Shown: piece after piece, positions 1 through 5,353 of the stretch
How the letters are laid out: each line of letters opens with the position of its first letter
Position numbering within the stretch: position 1 is the first letter of the stretch
Source: Actinomycetes bacterium
GTDB taxonomy: Bacteria > Actinomycetota > Acidimicrobiia > Acidimicrobiales > Acidimicrobiaceae
Reading direction: 5' to 3'
Length of the DNA stretch: 5,807 bases
Assembly: GCA_021792075.1 (NCBI GenBank)
Contig: JAJYVK010000118.1
Span: forward strand, 1 to 5,807
Made by a program: the position numbers and the translations under genes
The notes under the pieces: model-generated
Database searches by the model: none
Seen by the model: only the letters and a program-made list of their open reading frames with translations
What the model was told of the DNA's origin: nothing

Positions 1-570
1 CCAAGGTTCCCTCCCTGCGCGGTAGTCCAGTACGGTCGGATCCTCCTCGATCAACGGCTCCCTGAATGCCAGATTCAGATGAACCGGGCCCTGCCCCATG
101 GGATTGGACACAGCTTCGTGAAATGCCCGGGATGCCAGCGCACGCCAGCGAGTCTTGTTCCCACTATCAGGAACCGATGGCGACGCACGAAATAGAACCA
201 CGTCCGAGAAGAGCTCCTCCTGTTCCATCGTCTGGGCAGCTCCAAACTTGTGAGCCTCCAATGGTCGATCTGCGGTCAGCACGATCATTGGAACCCCGGA
301 ATGGAAAGCCTCGGTGACACTCGGCCTCAAATTTGCTGCCGCGGTTCCCGAGGTAGTGAGCACCACCGTTGGTACTCCACTTACCTTCGAAAGCCCCAGG
401 GCATAGAAACCCGCTGAACGCTCGTCTAAGACGATATGACTAGCAATGATCTTGCTCTCCCCCAGAGCAACTGCCATGGGCCCAGATCTCGAACCAGGCG
501 CAATGACGGCGTCGGTAACACCAATCAACTCCCACTCACTGACTAAGCTAAGTGCAAATCCAAGATTCAT
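1..570 (-). CDS. menD: MenD, SEPHCHC synthase (2-succinyl-5-enolpyruvyl-6-hydroxy-3-cyclohexene-1-carboxylate synthase), N-terminal part
   Basis: Thiamine-diphosphate enzyme that condenses isochorismate with the succinic semialdehyde unit from 2-oxoglutarate, the first committed menaquinone step; cytosolic. I translated this strand directly: 190 codons are present, and the C-terminal two thirds (the family is usually about 550-580 residues), including the second ThDP-binding domain, lie past the left edge. Visible motifs in family order are APGSRS (residues 24-29), LDERSAGF (48-55) whose E50 aligns with the catalytic glutamate of E. coli MenD, TTSGTAAAN (72-80), LTADRP (98-103), and GPVHLNLAFREPL (161-173). 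The ATG at 570 is chosen because a purine-rich site (GGAAGGAAAAGGG) sits just upstream and MNLGFALSL aligns with usual MenD N-termini. The frame stays open upstream for about 46 more codons with no ATG or GTG, which I take as chance. Divergent from menH. Family assignment is very secure. Confidence 0.96.
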   Translation of the reverse strand, partial: MNLGFALSLVSEWELIGVTDAVIAPGSRSGPMAVALGESKIIASHIVLDERSAGFYALGLSKVSGVPTVVLTTSGTAAANLRPSVTEAFHSGVPMIVLTADRPLEAHKFGAAQTMEQEELFSDVVLFRASPSVPDSGNKTRWRALASRAFHEAVSNPMGQGPVHLNLAFREPLIEEDPTVLDYRAGREPW

Positions 571-573
571 TGA

Positions 574-586
574 CCCTTTTCCTTCC
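574..586 (-). promoter_or_regulatory. Ribosome binding site of menD
   Basis: On the minus strand the sequence GGAAGGAAAAGGG precedes the ATG at 570 by 3 nt, with the GGAAGG core about 10 nt from the start. It decides the menD start, because the reading frame itself is open further upstream. It lies inside the 38-nt gap between menD and the divergent menH. Confidence 0.6.
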
Positions 587-608
587 GGAATGTCCAAGGC
601 GAGCCTAA

Positions 609-1478
609 ATGCATTTCGAGACAAGCCAATCAGCTCTGGGCGGCGCTCATAAATTGAAAATCTCGAGAGGCGAGGCCACCACCACCACTCTTGCCTATAC
701 GCGCTATATTAGGACAGGCTCTGATCCCAGCCAACGAGTTGTCCTTCTGCATGGCTTCACTCAAAATTCATCCAGCTTTCGCAGCATCGCCTGCACGCTC
801 GCACTTGGACATGGTTTCGAAGTGATCGCCGTCGATCTTCCCTGCCACGGAGGATCCTCCCATGTGGAAGCTGATCTCGAGCAAGCGGCGGAGATGCTTC
901 TCGTTTTTGGAGCGGAATCGATCTGGGTGGGCTACTCGTTAGGAGCCCGTCATCTCTTGACACTCTGCCTCAGAGATCCCGAGAACAGTTGGAGGGCGGT
1001 ATTTTCCGGAGTCAACCCTGGAATTCGCGATGAAGACGAAAGACGGCTGAGATACACCTCCGACCTCGCTTTGTCGCAAGAGCTGAGAGAGCTGCATGGA
1101 AATCCCAAGAGTTTTCGAAATTTCCTTGAGCAATGGACCTCATTGCCGCTCTTCCAACCAAGGGGACCTGCCAGCGAAGACATCGAGACAAGACTGCTCA
1201 ACTATCCGGAGAGACTGGCCAAATCCATAGAAATATCGAGCATCGGAGTTCAGTCGGATCTATGGCCTCTCTTGGAAAGGCTTCACGGCAACTTTGTGTT
1301 TATAACCGGCGGGCAGGACGCAAAATATCTTCAGATTGCTGATTCCATCAACTCCCGGATTGGGAGCAATGACGGGATACGCATAGATACCCTGATAGTT
1401 GAGCGCTTAGGCCACTCAGCCATATTCGACCACCCGCAGAGCCTCGTCGACGCTGTCGTCTCGCTCTCGGACAGATGA
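609..1478 (+). CDS. menH: MenH, SHCHC synthase (2-succinyl-6-hydroxy-2,4-cyclohexadiene-1-carboxylate synthase), alpha/beta hydrolase
   Basis: Alpha/beta-hydrolase-fold lyase that eliminates pyruvate from the MenD product to give SHCHC; cytosolic. The 289-residue product shows VVLLHGF (44-50, oxyanion-side HG motif), VDLPCHGGSS (75-84), the nucleophile elbow GYSLGAR (108-114, Ser110), the acid region ITGGQDAKY (232-240, Asp237) and LGHSAIFDHP (267-276, His269), completing a Ser-Asp-His triad. Beyond the general fold it matches E. coli MenH in lineage-specific places: GYSLG(G/A)R with the arginine after the nucleophile, NPG followed by a charged helix (136 on), the FLEQWTSLPLF segment (172-182), and SSIGVQSDL before the acid strand. 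The last points favour MenH over a generic hydrolase, as does its position beside menD. ATG 609 has a weak AAGG about 10 nt upstream; TTG 654 (274 residues) is a real alternative, since the first 20 or so residues are not conserved. Stop is 9 nt from the stop of the convergent glycosyltransferase. Confidence 0.9.
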   Translation: MHFETSQSALGGAHKLKISRGEATTTTLAYTRYIRTGSDPSQRVVLLHGFTQNSSSFRSIACTLALGHGFEVIAVDLPCHGGSSHVEADLEQAAEMLLVFGAESIWVGYSLGARHLLTLCLRDPENSWRAVFSGVNPGIRDEDERRLRYTSDLALSQELRELHGNPKSFRNFLEQWTSLPLFQPRGPASEDIETRLLNYPERLAKSIEISSIGVQSDLWPLLERLHGNFVFITGGQDAKYLQIADSINSRIGSNDGIRIDTLIVERLGHSAIFDHPQSLVDAVVSLSDR

Positions 1479-1487
1479 AGGGTTCAT

Positions 1488-3056
1488 TCAGGTGCCGATG
1501 CGCTCGTAGATCGTGCCCAACCCCGATTTAAGTGGTGCCAAAACCCGGAAGTTTTTCTCAAAGTAGGACTTCGTGGCGGCGGTCCATGGCACTCTTCGGC
1601 TGTTTTGCGGACTGAGCCAGACGTAGCTAGCATTTTGGAGCACCAAAAGCCAATTGGCGACTACTTTTTGAGCGAGTTGCGCGCCGCCGTCGATGGTTTC
1701 ACCCCCACTGAGGGCTAGAGCGGTGCCGAAAGGGTCGAGCATCTTAGGACAATTAGGATTTGTCGAGATAAACCGGTTGGACGCAATCAAAAGTGAAACC
1801 TGATCGGAAACCACACAGGAGCCAACCGGGATTGCTGCCTCCGCCACCCTGCGAGGCAACGGAGCCGCGCCTGCCTGCGCCTGATACGCGAAATCCAAAA
1901 TAGCCACCAGGGCCAGCGTAGAGCTGGCCAGTGCTATGCCGAGGCGCCCCCCACTATCACTGAAATCGCCCCATAAGTCCAACTTGAGGCTGGAGACCGC
2001 CATGGCAAACATCAGAGCGAGAAAAGGGACCTCGAAATCTGCGTAATGATAGTAGAAGTCGCTCGGCCACAAAAGAGCAAGAAATACAAGGATCGCCGCC
2101 AGGATGGCAGCGACAGAAAGACTGCTGGAATTGGCAAGCGTTCGCAGAATTGCGATGAATAGCACTGCAAAAAACGCCACTGAAAGCAAAAGAATGACTG
2201 CTTGGGTGTGGCCGACGAGCCAGATGAACGGGGTGGAACCGCTTATATCTTTCATCCGGGTCAGAAGTCCTACGCGGTTGCCAGGCGCTCGAGCCAGCTG
2301 GTCCACAATCACCTGGCTCACGAATGCGTGCGGCGCCATGACTATGAATGGAAGCGTGACTGCAAAAAAACCGGCCGCTATCCCAACCAGCAACAGCAAT
2401 GGATTGCCAAGGCCCGATCTCTTTTTAGAGACCAGAGCAACGAGGAGTACCACCGCTGCTGGAATTATTGCCCAGGTCTTGATGGAGCCTGCAACACCGA
2501 AGAATACACCGCCAAGAAAGATAGCGCCCCTGGAAGGCCTGAAATGAAACGACTCGAAGCAAGAAACAAGTGCAAGAAGGCAGAAAAGGTTCAGATAAGG
2601 TTCGAGCAAAACCGTCTGCGACGATGCGATGGACTGCTCTTGAAGTGCCATCAGGCCACACGCCGCGACCACGGCGACCCTTCCTCGAGACCTGACGAGA
2701 AGACCAACAAGCGCTATGTTGACACCGTCTATGGCTACGGTCACAACTCGTGCGAAAGCCAAGCCCTTTGCTGTTCCGACCACCTTCGCCAAGAGCGCAA
2801 TGGGGCTCAACAGGACCGCTATCCCAGGGGGCTGGACCAAGACATAGTCCTTGTAGGGGACTACGCCCTGGACAAGACGGATAGCTGCGCCAAAGTATAC
2901 TCCGTCGTCATATTCGGTAATTCCGAAGAGGTGGCCGGGCCGCATGAGCAGATAGAGGCGGAGCAGCACGCCAACCGCGACGATGAGTAGTATGAGGCCT
3001 CGATGATCCGCGACGCGATTGCGTTCATAGGACGCATTAACTAATGGCAAGGCCAC
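1488..3056 (-). CDS. GT-C type (PMT/ArnT-like) polytopic membrane glycosyltransferase
   Basis: Predicted integral membrane sugar transferase that would use a polyprenyl-phosphate sugar donor on the outer face of the membrane; the acceptor is unknown. The 522 residues begin with a short charged tail, then TM1 (about 20-38). The first extracytoplasmic loop has EYDDGVYFG (48-56), whose acidic residues are where GT-C enzymes keep the catalytic Asp, followed by GVVPYKDYVLVQPPG (64-78). LLEPYLNLF (150-158) fits the Glu-Pro motif of PMT_2-like proteins. About ten hydrophobic segments run to about 391, with YADFEVPFL at 338-346, then a soluble C-terminal domain (about 395-522) containing GSCVVSDQ and CPKMLDPFG. 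The start is GTG at 3056, the first usable start in frame; the ribosome site is poor (AGAAG about 15 nt away). The gene lies downstream of menA on the same strand, but 412 nt separate them, so an independent promoter is likely. The family call is good; substrate and any link to quinone synthesis are unknown. Confidence 0.85.
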   Translation of the reverse strand: MALPLVNASYERNRVADHRGLILLIVAVGVLLRLYLLMRPGHLFGITEYDDGVYFGAAIRLVQGVVPYKDYVLVQPPGIAVLLSPIALLAKVVGTAKGLAFARVVTVAIDGVNIALVGLLVRSRGRVAVVAACGLMALQEQSIASSQTVLLEPYLNLFCLLALVSCFESFHFRPSRGAIFLGGVFFGVAGSIKTWAIIPAAVVLLVALVSKKRSGLGNPLLLLVGIAAGFFAVTLPFIVMAPHAFVSQVIVDQLARAPGNRVGLLTRMKDISGSTPFIWLVGHTQAVILLLSVAFFAVLFIAILRTLANSSSLSVAAILAAILVFLALLWPSDFYYHYADFEVPFLALMFAMAVSSLKLDLWGDFSDSGGRLGIALASSTLALVAILDFAYQAQAGAAPLPRRVAEAAIPVGSCVVSDQVSLLIASNRFISTNPNCPKMLDPFGTALALSGGETIDGGAQLAQKVVANWLLVLQNASYVWLSPQNSRRVPWTAATKSYFEKNFRVLAPLKSGLGTIYERIGT

Positions 3057-3057
3057 G

Positions 3058-3081
3058 TCTCGAAAACATTTCTTCTCGAGA
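3058..3081. repeat. Inverted repeat abutting the glycosyltransferase start
   Basis: TCTCGA (3058-3063) and TCGAGA (3076-3081) form a perfect 6-bp inverted repeat with a 12-nt spacer. It ends one base upstream of the GTG start of the glycosyltransferase. The position would suit either an operator or an mRNA stem that limits access to the start. Six base pairs can occur by chance, so this is a weak call. Confidence 0.3.
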
Positions 3082-3086
3082 TGAAC

Positions 3087-3123
3087 AAAAAAGTCTGACC
3101 TCCTCCCTCCATGAACGGAGGGA
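3087..3123 (-). terminator. GC-rich hairpin followed by a T-run, possible terminator or attenuator
   Basis: Read on the minus strand, TCCCTCC (3123-3117) pairs with GGAGGGA (3110-3104) around a six-base segment that can add one G-T wobble, leaving a 4-nt loop. After 11 more bases comes a run of six T (3092-3087). A stem followed by T residues suggests intrinsic termination of transcripts coming from menB-menA, but the T-run is too far from the stem for a textbook terminator. It also lies between menA and the glycosyltransferase start, so it could equally act as a leader hairpin for the latter. Confidence 0.3.
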
Positions 3124-3390
3124 ACTACTAACCGGGCTGGGACTCACTCCACTCCATTTTCTGCAGTTTGACGCCTCGCAGGGTTGCCATAGTAGGTCGC
3201 ATGCAGCGCTATCCACCTCCTCCAACCGCAACTTTGTGCAAGCCATTCAATGGAGCGTGCACCTCGGCAATGTTAGCGCTTCCGTATACGCCGTACACCG
3301 GGATCGATTCACTCTTAGACTTTTTGGCACGCCTTTCGCTTCAATGGGCCGGCAGCGGACGCTGATGGCGAACAGCCGTATATATGTCCG

Positions 3391-3446
3391 AACCCTTAGC
3401 TCTCGGTGCACTCGCTAGCTGCTATGGTTTCTGAATCCTTAGGGTT
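3391..3446. repeat. Imperfect inverted repeat downstream of menA
   Basis: AACCCTTAG (3391-3399) and CTTAGGGTT (3438-3446) are inverted copies with one mismatch in nine, separated by 38 nt. They lie 23 to 78 nt past the menA stop on the menA strand. No T-run follows, so this is not an intrinsic terminator; it could be a paired mRNA 3' end or a protein site. The intervening bases include the short palindromes GTGCAC and GCTAGC. Confidence 0.3.
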
Positions 3447-3468
3447 GGGTCTTTGCCGCCGGTTGCGA

Positions 3469-4332
3469 TCAGAGCGCTATCCCTATGGAGAAGAAGAGGG
3501 CCAGCGCAAGCTGCATTCTTCCAGTCAAGCCGAGCGCCGGAACGAGATCCTGGCCCGAAGCCCCGCCTGATACCGCCCTTATCGGCGCCAAAGCAAAGGG
3601 AATCGCAAGCAGTCCAAGTGGACCGAAGCGAAAGTAAAACCACGAAAAAGCCACGAAGACGAACATCACTACGACAAGGCTGAGATAAAGTATCCTGGTC
3701 CGACGATCCCCAATGCGAACCGCCAGAGTCTTCTTTCCCGCCTTCGCGTCCGAAGGAATATCTCGCAGATTATTCACAACCAATAGACAGACCGACGATA
3801 TGCCAACCGGAATTGCAACCAAGAACTGGCTGAAGCTGACCTGGCCGATCTGAACGAAAGCAGTACCAACTACCGCAACCAATCCGAAGAAGATGAAGAC
3901 GAAAAGCTCGCCATACCCGTAATACCCATATGGCTTGGAACCTCCTGTATAGAACCATCCTGCAAGGATTGCTGCTGCGCCGACGACGACTAGCCACAAG
4001 CTCGTCAAGACGGCAAGAGCCAGACCGAGAATACCAGCTAGAACAAAGAATCCAACGGCCGCCCTTCTTACAACCTTTGGACTCTTTGAACCTGAAGCAA
4101 CCAGACGCAAAGGGCCTGAACGCTTCTCGTCGGTACCTCTGATTCCATCCGAGTAGTCGTTGGAGTAATTCGAAGCAATCTGCAAAGATAGCGAGACGCC
4201 TAGCGCAAGCATGGCTTCGAGCACCCGGACTTTTCCTGCCGCCACCGCCACTCCTGTTCCAACTGCGACAGGCACAACGGCGGCAGGAAGGGTCCGCGGG
4301 CGGGCCCCTGCGAACCAGAGACTTAAAGACAT
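3469..4332 (-). CDS. menA: MenA, 1,4-dihydroxy-2-naphthoate polyprenyltransferase
   Basis: Integral membrane UbiA-superfamily enzyme that transfers a polyprenyl chain from its diphosphate to DHNA, giving demethylmenaquinone. Length is 287 residues, full size for the family. It opens with WFAGARPRTLPAAVVPV (6-22), a MenA hallmark. The first Asp-rich prenyl-diphosphate/Mg site is NYSNDYSDGIRGTD (55-68, Asp59 and Asp62), continuing into SGPLRLVASG (72-81), and the second is NNLRDIPSDAKAGKKTLAVR (187-206, Asp191 and Asp195). PYGYYGYGELFVFIFFG (134-150) is also characteristic. About eight or nine hydrophobic helices span the protein. ATG 4332 follows AAAGGGAG with a 5-nt spacer and places the conserved N-terminus correctly. 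It lies 42 nt downstream of menB on the same strand, so the two are probably co-transcribed from the 5212-5353 control region. Both Asp motifs are intact, so it should be active. Confidence 0.96.
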   Translation of the reverse strand: MSLSLWFAGARPRTLPAAVVPVAVGTGVAVAAGKVRVLEAMLALGVSLSLQIASNYSNDYSDGIRGTDEKRSGPLRLVASGSKSPKVVRRAAVGFFVLAGILGLALAVLTSLWLVVVGAAAILAGWFYTGGSKPYGYYGYGELFVFIFFGLVAVVGTAFVQIGQVSFSQFLVAIPVGISSVCLLVVNNLRDIPSDAKAGKKTLAVRIGDRRTRILYLSLVVVMFVFVAFSWFYFRFGPLGLLAIPFALAPIRAVSGGASGQDLVPALGLTGRMQLALALFFSIGIAL

Positions 4333-4337
4333 CGGAA

Positions 4338-4345
4338 CTCCCTTT
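4338..4345 (-). promoter_or_regulatory. Ribosome binding site of menA
   Basis: AAAGGGAG on the minus strand lies 5 nt upstream of the menA ATG, inside the 42-nt menB-menA gap. It supports both the chosen start and independent translation of menA from a shared mRNA. Confidence 0.65.
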
Positions 4346-4374
4346 CGACAGCTCGAAACTTGGCGGAGTGACCC

Positions 4375-5211
4375 CTAAGGCCTGCGGGGAAAACGCGAGA
4401 AATCCGGTTTGCGCTTCTCTTTGTAGGCGTTGCGCCCTTCCTGGGCCTCCTCTGTCATGTAGAAGAGCATCGTCGCATCACCTGCCAATTGCTGCACGCC
4501 TGCCAAACCCTCATCTGCAGCATTGAAAGACGCCTTCAGCATACGAAGCGCTAATGGCGAGAGACTGAGAATCTGTTCACACCACTCGATAGTCGTCTCT
4601 TCGAGCTCACTCAGCGGAACAACCGTATTTACGAGCCCCATCTGAAGCGCCTCTTGGGCGTCGTACTGCCTGCAGAGGAACCAAATCTCTTTGGCCTTTT
4701 TCAGTCCGATGGTGCGGGCCAACAGACCAGAGCCATAGCCTCCGTCAAAACTTCCGACCCTTGGTCCGGTCTGCCCAAACCTTGCATTATCTGCCGCAAT
4801 GGTGAGGTCACAGACAAGATGGAGAACGTGTCCACCGCCAATGGCATAACCTGCCACCATAGCTATCACGGGCTTTGGCAGCCTTCTTATCTGCACCTGC
4901 AGATCCAAAACGTTGAGACGACCAATTCCCGCCTTGCCTATCGAGTCGCTGCCAAGATACCCGTCGTCTCCGCGAATCCTTTGGTCTCCTCCTGAACAGA
5001 AAGCAAGAGGCCCCTCACCGGTAAGAATGACGACGCCGACGGATGGGTCGTCCCTAGCAACCGAAAATGCATCGGAAAGTTCGAAGAGCGTCTGAGGCCT
5101 GAAGGCATTTCGCACCTCCGGTCGATTAATGGTGATTTTCGCAATCCCGTCACTGGTTTCGTACTTGATGTCTCGGTAATCTCCAAGTGATTCCCATGCT
5201 CTTTGTGCCAT
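4375..5211 (-). CDS. menB: MenB, 1,4-dihydroxy-2-naphthoyl-CoA synthase
   Basis: Crotonase-fold enzyme that closes the second ring of o-succinylbenzoyl-CoA by an intramolecular Dieckmann (Claisen) condensation to give DHNA-CoA; cytosolic, usually hexameric. The 278 residues are full length. Motifs: [11 protein letters not shown] (29-39), the oxyanion/CoA region [15 protein letters not shown] (71-85), [13 protein letters not shown] (119-131), [15 protein letters not shown] (147-161) with Asp156 matching the catalytic Asp163 of E. coli, and the C-terminal [20 protein letters not shown] (251-270) whose Tyr252 matches the family tyrosine that completes the neighbouring subunit's site. Gly149 in QTGP marks it as the bicarbonate-using type I enzyme, unlike the Mycobacterium form with Asp there. 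ATG 5211 is preceded by GCGAGG about 11 nt upstream. It is first in a likely menB-menA operon and divergent from menE. The combination of [13 protein letters not shown] and context excludes an ordinary enoyl-CoA hydratase. Confidence 0.97.
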   Translation of the reverse strand: MAQRAWESLGDYRDIKYETSDGIAKITINRPEVRNAFRPQTLFELSDAFSVARDDPSVGVVILTGEGPLAFCSGGDQRIRGDDGYLGSDSIGKAGIGRLNVLDLQVQIRRLPKPVIAMVAGYAIGGGHVLHLVCDLTIAADNARFGQTGPRVGSFDGGYGSGLLARTIGLKKAKEIWFLCRQYDAQEALQMGLVNTVVPLSELEETTIEWCEQILSLSPLALRMLKASFNAADEGLAGVQQLAGDATMLFYMTEEAQEGRNAYKEKRKPDFSRFPRRP

Positions 5212-5353
5212 ACGTTTTGAAACCTCGCTTCGATATTTCTGATTGACTCCGTCTGTGATATCGCAATTCCAAACACGAAAGAATTATCTAAATCTAGACT
5301 TCGACGCAACGTTTTCGGTAAGACTAGCCGTACCTCTGGCTAACCTAACCTTT
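5212..5353. promoter_or_regulatory. Divergent menB / menE control region
   Basis: These 142 nt lie between the start of menB (minus) and the chosen start of menE (plus), so promoters for both should be here. The stretch 5280-5300 is AT-rich relative to its surroundings. For menB the best guess is a -10 element GATAAT (minus strand, 5288-5283) with a TTGCGT -35-like hexamer (5309-5304) at a slightly short 15-nt spacing, giving a leader of roughly 65-70 nt. For menE no good pair is visible. The plus-strand menE frame remains open across the region, so part of it might be coding if menE starts earlier. Confidence 0.4.

Larger units (their letters stand above)
3057..3468. other. Non-coding spacer between menA and the glycosyltransferase gene
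   Basis: These 412 nt separate the end of menA from the GTG of the glycosyltransferase. I see no protein family match in any frame. The longest open frame is on the plus strand (3044-3418, 124 codons); it lacks a ribosome site and has a Ser/Arg-rich, unstructured composition. The spacer does hold an imperfect 9-bp inverted repeat just after menA (3391-3446), a 24-codon micro-ORF preceded by a strong AGGAGGT on the minus strand (3128-3221), a GC-rich hairpin followed by a T-run (3087-3123), and a 6-bp inverted repeat abutting the GTG start (3058-3081). It is the natural place for the menA terminator and the promoter of the glycosyltransferase, but I find no convincing -35/-10 pair. An AT-rich patch at 3378-3386 is the best melting candidate. 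Confidence 0.6.

Noticed and set aside
66..652. Plus-strand open frames at 66-317 and 446-652
   Set aside because: They are antisense to menD, whose conserved ThDP-enzyme motifs fix the minus strand as coding; the peptides resemble no family.
571..708. Upstream in-frame extension of menD as an extra N-terminal domain
   Set aside because: The extension has no ATG or GTG, contains a run of four Trp codons complementary to menH, and the ATG at 570 has a good ribosome site and fits family N-termini.
2202..2990. 262-codon plus-strand open frame inside the glycosyltransferase gene
   Set aside because: It is the reverse complement of a gene with clear GT-C motifs and membrane helices. Its product is highly charged and lacks domain structure, and no ribosome site precedes it.
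3209..3340. Minus-strand frame of about 43 codons ending in a glycine run (VAVGGGG)
   Set aside because: It reads somewhat protein-like but has no good start codon or ribosome site and matches no family I know.
3044..3418. 124-codon plus-strand open frame filling the menA-glycosyltransferase spacer
   Set aside because: No ribosome site before the ATG, Ser/Arg-rich low-order composition, no family resemblance, and it overlaps the glycosyltransferase start. Conservation of its protein in relatives would change this view.
3057..3468. tRNA or other structured RNA gene in the spacer
   Set aside because: I looked for a cloverleaf with T-arm GTTCGA-like sequence and found no consistent set of stems; the hairpins present are isolated.
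4938..5309. 123-codon minus-strand open frame overlapping the start of menB
   Set aside because: It is out of frame with menB over the conserved N-terminal part of MenB, so it is a shadow frame.
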